Positions 1-5,912 of a DNA stretch of 8,925 nucleotides are shown in pieces. This DNA is from an uncultured Synergistales bacterium. GTDB taxonomy: Bacteria > Synergistota > Synergistia > Synergistales > Aminobacteriaceae. Positions within the stretch are counted from its first letter, which is position 1, and the number at the start of each line of letters is the position of its first letter. The stretch lies in contig CAJOGG010000075.1 in the NCBI GenBank assembly GCA_905234205.1, positions 6,825-15,749 on the forward strand, written 5' to 3'. Made by a program: the position numbers and the translations under genes. The notes beneath the pieces are model-generated. The model was not told the origin of the DNA and did not search any database. It was given only the letters and a program-made list of their open reading frames with translations.

Positions 1-1394
1 TGCTCTGCTCGTTCTTGAGTCTTCTGTGAGTTCTTGCGCCAAGTCTTGCCCTTGAGGTTATCAAGCTTTGATATTTCGCTCTCGTGTTCATTTATGCCGG
101 TTAATTTATTTGACTGCAACACGGGAATCAATAATCGTTGGTCGCCCGCAAATTCTATTACAAGCATATCCATTTGTACGCCGGACGCATTTATGGTTTC
201 TATGCCTCGGAAAATTCCTGTCCCGTAGTCGTCGTGAATGACTAGTTGGCCCGGTGAAAGTTGTTCGCTATCGTTCCATTCGTTGGGGGTGTGCCATTGA
301 TTTATTGAGATATTAGCGTTGATTCCTGATAGCTCCCTGTCCGAAATGAAAGCGCGCTTTGAAGACTTATCAATGAAACCGGCCGATAAAGTCCCTAAAT
401 GAATCTCATAAGGCAATTTCTGAAACACCGGGTTATTCGTGAAGACTTCAATTTTAAAATCGCTACGTTCTAAGTCTGCACAGATTCGCAAAATATTTTC
501 GGGGCTGCCCTTAAAAGCTGGAAGAGGTTCGGTTGCTAGTTCAACGTCAGATTTCGCGGGATTGTTCGTGACTCTGATAATTGGGAACACCGCTAACTCA
601 TGAAAAACTTTGTCCCACAAACTTATCTCTGAATCGGCGTTAATCTCGTTATAAATTTCGTTCCATAACCATGTAAATGACTCCGCTTGAGCTTCGATTT
701 TCTCTGCCTCGTTAAGAATAACCATAGTATCATCTGGCATAAGCTCTATTGGGTGAACAATCTTGGCTTCGTTCATTCCATGTAAAACTATTTCATTAAG
801 GGCCATTAACTCATGACTGCTCTTTTGTGTGTCAGGGTGAAAAGCTCCTATGCGTTCAATCTCTTCATCAAAAAATTCAATTCTCAATGGCAATGCGTAA
901 CCCGGATCGTAAACGTCAAGAATAAAGCCTCGTTGAATATATTGTCCTGGTGCCCAAACTAGATTTGAACGTTTATAGCCGGCACTCTCAAGCCAAATTT
1001 TTAATTGTTCAGCGTCAAATTTTTGTGCTCGTTTGATAGTGAGTTCAGATTTCCCCAACATACACACTGACATTAAAGCTCCTGGAGTTGTCGTCAAGAT
1101 TCCTTGTTGTTCAGTCCAACGTCTTATAGTTTCTCCACGTTCAAGCAATAACGCCCTGTAATTTGTGCTATGGGGACTCAATGGCAACTCGTTAAGCATG
1201 AATATATTCAAGTCCGGGTGCAAAGTTTTATAGTCCTGTAAGAACGTAGCAGCCTGTAAAGTATCGGGAAATATTGCCAAAGTATGTGCACGAGTGTGAG
1301 ATACAAAAGCTCTCGCAGAGAGTCCGGCACGCTCTAAGATAACTTTGTTACGCAACGAACGATTTATAGTTTTGATTATGGGTCTAGTATTCAT
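1..1394 (-). CDS. mfd: Transcription-repair coupling factor Mfd, N-terminal part (runs off the left edge)
   Basis: Translated by hand from the minus strand: an open frame from ATG at 1394-1392 to the window edge gives 464 residues with no stop. Mfd is a cytoplasmic ATP-driven translocase that removes RNA polymerase stalled at DNA lesions and recruits UvrA for nucleotide excision repair. Residues about 30-240 match the UvrB-like, UvrA-binding module: SAGYK at 137-141 is followed by GQYIQRGFILDVYDP and LRIEFFDEEIERI, as in known Mfd proteins. LSAGF at 336-340 lies in the linker domain. Residues 379 to about 450 are the CarD-like RNA-polymerase-interacting domain (LSPGQLVIHDDYGTGIFRGIE). The translocase and C-terminal domains lie outside the window. 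As in other Mfd proteins the UvrB-like part has no Walker A lysine motif. The CarD-like domain starts at 379, roughly 100 residues earlier than I recall for E. coli or B. subtilis, so the N-terminal module is compact. A GGAG lies 14 bases before the ATG, a long spacing. Confidence 0.95.
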   Translation of the reverse strand, partial: MNTRPIIKTINRSLRNKVILERAGLSARAFVSHTRAHTLAIFPDTLQAATFLQDYKTLHPDLNIFMLNELPLSPHSTNYRALLLERGETIRRWTEQQGILTTTPGALMSVCMLGKSELTIKRAQKFDAEQLKIWLESAGYKRSNLVWAPGQYIQRGFILDVYDPGYALPLRIEFFDEEIERIGAFHPDTQKSSHELMALNEIVLHGMNEAKIVHPIELMPDDTMVILNEAEKIEAQAESFTWLWNEIYNEINADSEISLWDKVFHELAVFPIIRVTNNPAKSDVELATEPLPAFKGSPENILRICADLERSDFKIEVFTNNPVFQKLPYEIHLGTLSAGFIDKSSKRAFISDRELSGINANISINQWHTPNEWNDSEQLSPGQLVIHDDYGTGIFRGIETINASGVQMDMLVIEFAGDQRLLIPVLQSNKLTGINEHESEISKLDNLKGKTWRKNSQKTQERAE

Positions 1395-1433
1395 AAATTG
1401 TGAAAGGTCTCCGATGTGTCAAAAATTGCTTAG

Positions 1434-1442
1434 ATTATAACA
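1434..1442 (-). promoter_or_regulatory. Extended -10 promoter of mfd
   Basis: On the minus strand TGTTATAAT (1442-1434) is a perfect extended -10 element (TG-N-TATAAT). It lies in the 55-base gap between the glycosyltransferase stop and the mfd start. Transcription would begin near 1427, about 33 bases before the mfd ATG. I see no good -35 hexamer at 16-18 bases, which is common for extended -10 promoters. It would give mfd its own transcription as well as any read-through from the upstream genes. Confidence 0.6.
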
Positions 1443-1449
1443 CGCTCCC

Positions 1450-2399
1450 TTATCGCAAGAATATCATCGCGTAAATATCTGACATAGCATTTCTAAACGT
1501 TGGGTAAAATTTCAAGTTCATCATCACGAATATAGCCGCCCTGAATAAATTTCTCTTTGCTAACATTTTCTTACGGCGTTCCATAAAGCTTAGCTTATCG
1601 CGCAAAAGTTTTTGATTTCGTCGTGAGATATAGAGCTTTTCGGAGGCATTAAGAATTTCGTGGTAAATTTTTTCGTCCCTTGTTATCCATTCCATGCGCT
1701 CATTAATTGTTGGGTAGGCTGAAAGTTTTTTGCCCGTTACTGTTCCTTCGTGACGTATCCAGTATGAAAGCTGCCGGTTAATCAAGTACAGCGAGTCAGA
1801 GACAACAGCATAAATCCAGAGCATTGCGTCGTGATAAATTCCCTCAATGTCAAACTCGTTGAACATGCCTATCATTTCGCGCCTGAAACAATAAGTACAA
1901 CCCGGTCTCACGGGATCAAGCCAACAATTTTCAAGCTTATATTGGACAACTTCACCATCATTTCGGCCAAGATTCTTAAGCGTGTTTGTGTTGATTAATT
2001 CACCGTTGTAAATGGGAATGTAATTTGAGATTAATAGCCTTATTTCCGGGTAGTCCTCCAACGTTTTCACCATAACTTGAATTTTATCTGGCAGCCATTC
2101 GTACATGTGAATACATAATCCCCCGTGCATTTCGATAAAGCTAGCCTAAAATTTTTGCTTAGACCTACGTTATTTTCATTGCGATAGACTTTCCAGCCCT
2201 CAAGCTCATAATCACTTATATACTTTTCACAAAATTCATATGTGCCATCAGTGGAGCAATCGTCGCTTATTATCACTTCATCAGGCGTTCGAGTCTGTGC
2301 CCTTATCGAGTCAAGCTGTTTACCTATCCATTTCACACCGTTGTACGAGGCAATAACAACCGAGACACGAGAATTTTCCAGCACCAAAAATTTTGTCAT
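1450..2399 (-). pseudogene. Family 2 glycosyltransferase, frameshifted at the catalytic DxD motif
   Basis: Two minus-strand frames together make one GT2-type (GT-A fold) glycosyltransferase, an enzyme that moves a sugar from a nucleotide-sugar to an acceptor, usually for surface polysaccharide. The first frame (2399-2067) has the N-terminal nucleotide-binding signature VSVVIASYNG (residues 12-21), ISDDCSTDGT (44-53) and NVGLSKNFRLAL, ending in GDYVF. The second frame continues from WLPDKIQVM (TGG at 2097-2095) to the stop at 1450. Family members normally read GDYVF-x-x-DQDD-x-WLPDK. Here only 11 bases separate the GDYVF and WLPD codons instead of about 21, so about 10 bases including DQDD are missing and the frame shifts. 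Restoring 10 bases gives an in-frame protein of about 319 residues, a usual size. No transmembrane segment is obvious. A GGAG sits one base before the ATG, so the true start may be slightly further in. The gene begins 6 bases after the upstream stop, so the two were cotranscribed. Either a real pseudogene or an assembly error. Confidence 0.85.
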
Positions 2400-2405
2400 G
2401 CTCCA

Positions 2406-3446
2406 CTATAGGAAGAAGTAACGTATCACGAATAACAATCCAACCAACGCGCCCGCCAGGACTCCGAAAAATATAATATCGCCGAAAAATGATAGGCTCG
2501 CTGAATTTTCTTTCTGTTGCTGTTCTGTCTCTTTAACCTTTATCTTAATATCTTTGGTTATCGTTACAACGCCGCGGATCTCATCACTAATCTTGACGTA
2601 CAAAAATTTTTTGCCCACAGTCTCCTTGATTTCGTCAACTGGGAATAATGGCTCTATGTTGTTTTCGTCGAGATATTTTTTGACAAGTGCGCTTGTGCCT
2701 TCACCGTCAATTCCTACCGCGATAATATCCCCTGGCATTATGCTCGATGAAGCTTTTCCGCGTACAGGATCAAGAACTGGTGTACACATAATAAGCGTAC
2801 CTTCAAAGTTTCCGTCTTTCTTGGCCTCTTCCTTGTCTTTCTCTTCCTGCTCTGATTTCTCGCGCTCTTCCTTCTCTTTTTGCTGCTTGGCTAACTGTTC
2901 CGGACTTGGTGGCAAAGGCTTAATGATTTTAGCGCGTTCGAGTTCGTTACGTGCCACGGGTTCGACATCAGTTACTGCACTGAATACACATTGCGCTGTG
3001 TTCTCAAAACTTCGTCGGAAAATGCTCTCAAGTTGTCTTACTTTAACTTTAGTGTAATTCTCAAATAGTTTGCGCTTTTCATCAACAGTCAAGATCCCCT
3101 TCAACTGCTCCTGAAACTTTTCGCCCCAGTCTTTATCGAGCGGACCGAATTGTGGCAATCTCTTTACGAACGTTCGCCAATCCTTAAAGGGTTCAACCAT
3201 AACTCCCGAAGCACAAGGTTTAGCCAGCCAGAAAACCTGAAACACTGTCTTACCCGTTCTACCCTCAAACACAACGCAAAAACCTCCCCCCATATCTCCG
3301 CGACTTGGTAAAAACGTTGACTTAAGCGCAAGAAATTCGGGAGTGTTCTTCTTTTCCGGCTCTGGCGGTGTAGGTTCAGGATCAGGACGTTTAGCAGCCT
3401 GTTCTGCAATATCTGTTACGTCTGTGAATTTAATTTCATCTGGCAC
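2406..3446 (-). CDS. Unrecognised C-terminally anchored protein with a charged coiled-coil linker
   Basis: I do not recognise this 346-residue protein. It starts with GTG (3446-3444), supported by GGAGG at 3461-3457 with a 10-base spacing; the ATG inside the ribosome site is in another frame. There is no signal peptide. Residues about 20-33 are Pro/Glu-rich (PDPEPTPPEPEKK). About 35-180 looks folded, with GGGFCVVFEGRTGKTVFQVFW. About 185-220 is a very charged Lys/Glu/Gln run likely to be a coiled coil or extended helix. About 222-310 looks like a beta-rich domain (MPGDIIAVGIDGEG, GKKFLYVKISDEIRGVV). About 320-343 is one hydrophobic helix, with only RYFFL around and after its end. That makes it a likely tail-anchored membrane protein whose bulk stays in the cytoplasm. 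GKT inside EGRTGKTVF is not a convincing P-loop. It heads an operon with the glycosyltransferase, which hints at an envelope-related role but proves nothing. Confidence 0.85.
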   Translation of the reverse strand: MPDEIKFTDVTDIAEQAAKRPDPEPTPPEPEKKNTPEFLALKSTFLPSRGDMGGGFCVVFEGRTGKTVFQVFWLAKPCASGVMVEPFKDWRTFVKRLPQFGPLDKDWGEKFQEQLKGILTVDEKRKLFENYTKVKVRQLESIFRRSFENTAQCVFSAVTDVEPVARNELERAKIIKPLPPSPEQLAKQQKEKEEREKSEQEEKDKEEAKKDGNFEGTLIMCTPVLDPVRGKASSSIMPGDIIAVGIDGEGTSALVKKYLDENNIEPLFPVDEIKETVGKKFLYVKISDEIRGVVTITKDIKIKVKETEQQQKENSASLSFFGDIIFFGVLAGALVGLLFVIRYFFL

Positions 3447-3456
3447 GGTAAACTTT

Positions 3457-3461
3457 CCTCC
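3457..3461 (-). promoter_or_regulatory. Ribosome binding site fixing the GTG start of the anchored protein
   Basis: GGAGG on the minus strand, followed by 10 bases and then GTG at 3446-3444. The upstream ATG that overlaps this site is out of frame with the long reading frame, so the GTG is the supported start. Confidence 0.7.
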
Positions 3462-3489
3462 ATGAAAATATGCTTGTGAATTATTGAGA

Positions 3490-3518
3490 ATTATAGCCCG
3501 TCAAATATTTATGTGCAA
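3490..3518 (-). promoter_or_regulatory. Sigma-70-type promoter for the leftward operon
   Basis: On the minus strand TTGCAC (3518-3513) and TATAAT (3495-3490) are separated by exactly 17 bases. This matches the -35/-10 consensus in all but two positions of the -35 hexamer. Transcription should start near 3483, giving a leader of about 37 bases with the GGAGG site before the GTG start. It reads away from the mgl promoter on the other side of the intergenic region. Confidence 0.75.
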
Positions 3519-3591
3519 ACTTTCGCCACTATGCATAACCCTATGATAAAATTCACGCATCAAAATTTTGAGCCCCCTCGTTTATGAAACT

Positions 3592-3615
3592 TTTTCAACT
3601 ACATTTTCAACTACA
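3592..3615. repeat. Two tandem exact 12-base direct repeats
   Basis: TTTTCAACTACA occurs at 3592-3603 and again at 3604-3615 with no spacer. A 12-base period is close to one helical turn, so two copies of a regulator could bind the same face, but the function is unknown. The pair lies about 75 bases upstream of the leftward -35 and about 120 bases upstream of the mgl -10. Confidence 0.8.
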
Positions 3616-3737
3616 AAAACTCGCGATTTATTTAGCTCTCACAAGACTTCACGAAGATAAAATTTTTAATAACATTTAAGGCTTTCGAGCAAGAAATTTT
3701 TGCATGACTTACGCAACGATTTTTATCAGAGATTCAT

Positions 3738-3743
3738 TATAAT
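3738..3743 (+). promoter_or_regulatory. Likely -10 element of the mgl operon promoter
   Basis: A perfect TATAAT lies 94 bases before the mglB1 start, predicting transcription from about 3750 and a leader of roughly 87 bases. No good -35 hexamer is visible 16-18 bases upstream. That fits a promoter needing an activator, as known for sugar-transport operons under catabolite control. No site for a known activator is recognisable. A second, weaker TATAAC is at 3762-3767. Confidence 0.5.
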
Positions 3744-3781
3744 ATGCACATTTCACTCGACTATAACATTTCGGAATCCCT

Positions 3782-3796
3782 CGCGTAAAAAACGCG
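3782..3796. repeat. Inverted repeat CGCGT-AAAAA-ACGCG, candidate operator
   Basis: Two perfect 5-base arms are separated by five A bases, a GC-rich palindrome in an otherwise AT-rich leader. If transcription starts near 3750 it sits at about +33 to +47, where a repressor would block elongation or initiation. As RNA it would be only a short 5-bp hairpin with no U-tract, so an operator is more likely than a terminator. It does not have the central CG typical of GalR/LacI-family operators. Confidence 0.4.
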
Positions 3797-3836
3797 TTGG
3801 ACATAAATAATTTATTCAGGAGGTATTTAATTTATC

Positions 3837-4853
3837 ATGAAGAAGCATGTTGTAATTTTAGCAGCAGCAGTTCTCGTAGTATCAATCATGGCAGCTTATG
3901 CCGCAACAGACGCTCTTGTCGGAGCATGTATCTACAAGTTCGATGACACGTTTATGACCGGTGTACGTAACGCAATGAGAGCCGAAATGGAACGCCAGGG
4001 CGGAGAGCTTGAAATCGTTGACAGCCAGAACCGTCAGCCAATGCAGAACGACCAAGTTGACGCGTATATTTCAAAAGGTGCAAACGCTCTTATCGTCAAT
4101 CCCGTTGACCGTACAGCTGCAGAGCCCCTCATGAATAAAGCCAAGGCCGATGGACTTCCAATCGTATTCATTAACCGTGAGCCTTACGCAGAAGTCATGA
4201 ACGCTTACGACAAAATCTGGTACGTTGGAGCAAAAGCTGAAGAGTCCGGCACACAGTCAGGTCAGATTATCGTTGACTACTTCAAAGCTCACCCTGAAGC
4301 AGACAGAAACAAGGACGGCAAAATCCAGTACATCATGATCCGCGGCGAACAGGGACATCAGGACGCTACACTTAGAACTGAATATTCAACAAAGGCTATT
4401 AAAGATGGCGGCTTTGAGATCGTTGAGCTTGGTAATGACACAGCTAACTGGGACAAAGTTCAGGCGACCGACAAAATGAAGGGCTTTATTTCTGCAGTAG
4501 GTGTTGACGCTATCGAAGCAGTACTTGCTAACAATGACGATATGGCACTCGGCGCAATCGAAGCTCTTAAAGCTGAAGGCTACAACCTTGGTGACGCAAG
4601 CAAATATATTCCTGTCGTAGGAGTTGACGCTACAGCCCCGGCTCTCGAGGCAATGAGCAAAGGTGAAATGCTTGGGACAGTTCTTAACGACGCTGATAAC
4701 CAGGGAATCGCAGCTGTGAAAGTCGCTGTAGTGGCTGCTGATGGCGGAGAAGTTACAGAGCAGTCAATAGGCTATTCAATCACTGACGGCAAATACATTT
4801 GGATCCCTTATCGTCCTGTAACAGTTGAGAATTACAAAGAGTTCATGAAATAG
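3837..4853 (+). CDS. mglB: Periplasmic galactose/glucose-binding protein, first copy
   Basis: This 338-residue protein is the substrate-binding component of the Mgl importer, close to E. coli MglB throughout. Residues 1-22 are a type I signal peptide with probable cleavage after AYA22. The ligand residues of E. coli MglB are all present in order: D37 and F39 (YKFDDTF), N113 (FINREP), H174, D176 and R180 (GHQDATLR), W205, N233 (ANND), D264 (GVDA) and N284 (VLND). The calcium loop is also kept: D156, N158, D160, K162 and Q164 in DRNKDGKIQ, with E227. I therefore infer D-galactose/D-glucose binding in the periplasm and delivery to MglAC; methyl-galactosides are a known further substrate. The ATG is preceded by AGGAGG at 3818-3823, 13 bases away. 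A terminator follows directly, so this copy is probably the most expressed gene of the operon. A related chemotaxis role exists in E. coli but cannot be judged here. Confidence 0.96.
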   Translation: MKKHVVILAAAVLVVSIMAAYAATDALVGACIYKFDDTFMTGVRNAMRAEMERQGGELEIVDSQNRQPMQNDQVDAYISKGANALIVNPVDRTAAEPLMNKAKADGLPIVFINREPYAEVMNAYDKIWYVGAKAEESGTQSGQIIVDYFKAHPEADRNKDGKIQYIMIRGEQGHQDATLRTEYSTKAIKDGGFEIVELGNDTANWDKVQATDKMKGFISAVGVDAIEAVLANNDDMALGAIEALKAEGYNLGDASKYIPVVGVDATAPALEAMSKGEMLGTVLNDADNQGIAAVKVAVVAADGGEVTEQSIGYSITDGKYIWIPYRPVTVENYKEFMK

Positions 4854-4868
4854 TGAATCATCACGTGG

Positions 4869-4898
4869 CCCCCGTTGAACATGGCGGGGGTTTTGTTT
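4869..4898 (+). terminator. Intra-operon terminator/attenuator after mglB1
   Basis: CCCCCG (4869-4874) pairs perfectly with CGGGGG (4885-4890) around a 10-base loop, followed by TTTTGTTT (4891-4898). The shape is a rho-independent terminator placed only 16 bases after the mglB1 stop and before mglB2. Because the next genes have no visible promoter of their own, I infer partial termination. That would give many more binding-protein messages than transporter messages. The T-tract is interrupted by one G, which fits leaky behaviour, and the stem could also protect the mglB1 message from 3' decay. Confidence 0.8.
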
Positions 4899-4905
4899 AT
4901 GACAG

Positions 4906-4913
4906 AGAGGTGA
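4906..4913 (+). promoter_or_regulatory. Ribosome binding site deciding the TTG start of mglB2
   Basis: GAGGTGA-type sequence (within AGAGAGGTGA, 4904-4913) lies 6 bases before TTG at 4920-4922. The only nearby ATG (4899-4901) runs into TGA after four codons, so TTG is the start that keeps the complete signal peptide. Confidence 0.75.
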
Positions 4914-4919
4914 AATTTT

Positions 4920-5912
4920 TTGCGAAAAGTTTTTACACTGACATTGCTACTTATTCTTATCCTTACAATTTCAGCACAAGCTAACGAGATTAACATAGGC
5001 TCATGTATTTACAGGTTCAACGACGCTTTTATGTTGCGCTTCAGAAATGCTATGACCGAACAAAGCGATAAGCTCGGGGCAAAAATCACAATGGCTGATG
5101 GCCAAGACGACCAGACTACACAAGACGCTCAAATAGACGAATTTATCTCTAACGGCGTGAATGTCTTGATCGTTAATCCAGTTGATCGTATGGCTTCACA
5201 GGCAATCATTGACAAGGCCAAGGCCGCTAATATCCCGGTCGTGTTTATCAACAGAGAGCCTACTCCGGAAATGTTGGCAAGCTACGAGAAAGCTTACTAC
5301 GTTGGAGCAAAGGCTGAAGAGTCAGGAACACAATCAGGCGAATTAATAGCAACGTACTTCAAGACACACCCCGAAGCTGATAAGAATCACGACGGCAAAT
5401 TACAGTTTATCCTCCTCAAAGGACAAAACGGACATCAAGATATGATTCTGCGTTCGAAGTATTCCGTTGAGGCCATTAAGAACGCTGGTATCGAGCCGGT
5501 AGAAATCGCAAGCGCGATCGCAAATTGGGACAAACTTCAAGCTATGAACATCATGAACGCCTTCGCAATGTCAATCGGTCCGGAAAATATCGAGGCTGTT
5601 ATCGCGAATAATGACGAAATGGCATTAGGGGCAGTCGAGGCTCTCAAAGCTAACGATTACAACAAAGGTGACAAAGATTTATATATCCCTGTCGTAGGAG
5701 TTGATGCAAACGCTTCAGCACTTGAGGCTATGGACAAAGGCGAAATGCTCGGGACAGTTTTGAATGACTCTGACAATCAAGGCGCGGCTGCTGTGAAATT
5801 GGCTGTGGCTCTTGCGAATGGAAGCGATATAAATTCAACGGGCTACGAAATTACAGACGGCAAATATATCTGGATACCTTACCAGAAAGTTACGAGAGGT
5901 GAGAACAAGTGA
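4920..5912 (+). CDS. mglB: Periplasmic galactose/glucose-binding protein, second copy
   Basis: This is a 330-residue tandem paralogue of the preceding gene. The two align without gaps from the ligand-binding start to the last sugar contact, with a constant two-residue offset. It begins with TTG and has a signal peptide, probably cut after AQA21. All recognised ligand residues are kept: D35, F37, N111, H172, D174, R178, W203, N231, D262 and N282. The calcium loop D154, N156, D158, K160, Q162 plus E225 is also kept. It should therefore also bind galactose or glucose in the periplasm and feed the same MglAC. Differences cluster outside the pocket: for example NDAF for DDTF at the first contact, and a shorter C-terminus (KVTRGENK). 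It lies after the internal terminator and overlaps mglA by four bases, so it is probably made at transporter-like levels. A shifted affinity or anomer/substrate preference is possible but not visible. Confidence 0.95.
   Translation: MRKVFTLTLLLILILTISAQANEINIGSCIYRFNDAFMLRFRNAMTEQSDKLGAKITMADGQDDQTTQDAQIDEFISNGVNVLIVNPVDRMASQAIIDKAKAANIPVVFINREPTPEMLASYEKAYYVGAKAEESGTQSGELIATYFKTHPEADKNHDGKLQFILLKGQNGHQDMILRSKYSVEAIKNAGIEPVEIASAIANWDKLQAMNIMNAFAMSIGPENIEAVIANNDEMALGAVEALKANDYNKGDKDLYIPVVGVDANASALEAMDKGEMLGTVLNDSDNQGAAAVKLAVALANGSDINSTGYEITDGKYIWIPYQKVTRGENK

Larger units (their letters stand above)
3447..3836. other. Divergent intergenic region
   Basis: This AT-rich gap of 390 bases separates the leftward operon from the mgl operon. 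It holds the leftward promoter (3490-3518), two adjacent exact copies of TTTTCAACTACA (3592-3615), an imperfect inverted repeat (3689-3703), a TATAAT (3738-3743) and a CGCGT/ACGCG inverted repeat (3782-3796). I see no tRNA, coding frame or CRISPR in it. Nothing I could recognise marks a riboswitch or small RNA, though I could not fold the sequence. Confidence 0.7.

Noticed and set aside
34..228. Open frame of 64 codons on the plus strand
   Set aside because: It is antisense to the clearly recognisable CarD-like domain of mfd.
2067..2130. Overlap of the two glycosyltransferase frames as programmed ribosomal frameshifting or two separate genes
   Set aside because: No slippery sequence is seen at the junction, and the catalytic DxD would be absent from any frameshift product; the ATG at 2130 lies inside the first frame without its own ribosome site.
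2554..3057. Open frame of 167 codons on the plus strand
   Set aside because: It lies wholly antisense to the anchored-protein gene, is Ser/Leu-rich because it mirrors the Lys/Glu-rich strand, and has no ribosome site or family signature.
3561..3570. Perfect palindrome CAAAATTTTG
   Set aside because: Short, AT-rich and expected by chance in this intergenic DNA.
3689..3703. Imperfect inverted repeat GCAAGAA-A-TTTTTGC
   Set aside because: One G-T mismatch and low complexity; position upstream of the mgl -10 is suggestive, but there is too little to call an operator.
3924..3932. Possible lipobox cysteine (LVGAC, Cys31) in mglB1
   Set aside because: It falls after a polar stretch beyond a good signal peptidase I site, and the position matches the first strand (GVTIYKYDD) of mature E. 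coli MglB; mglB2 has the same Cys at the equivalent place.
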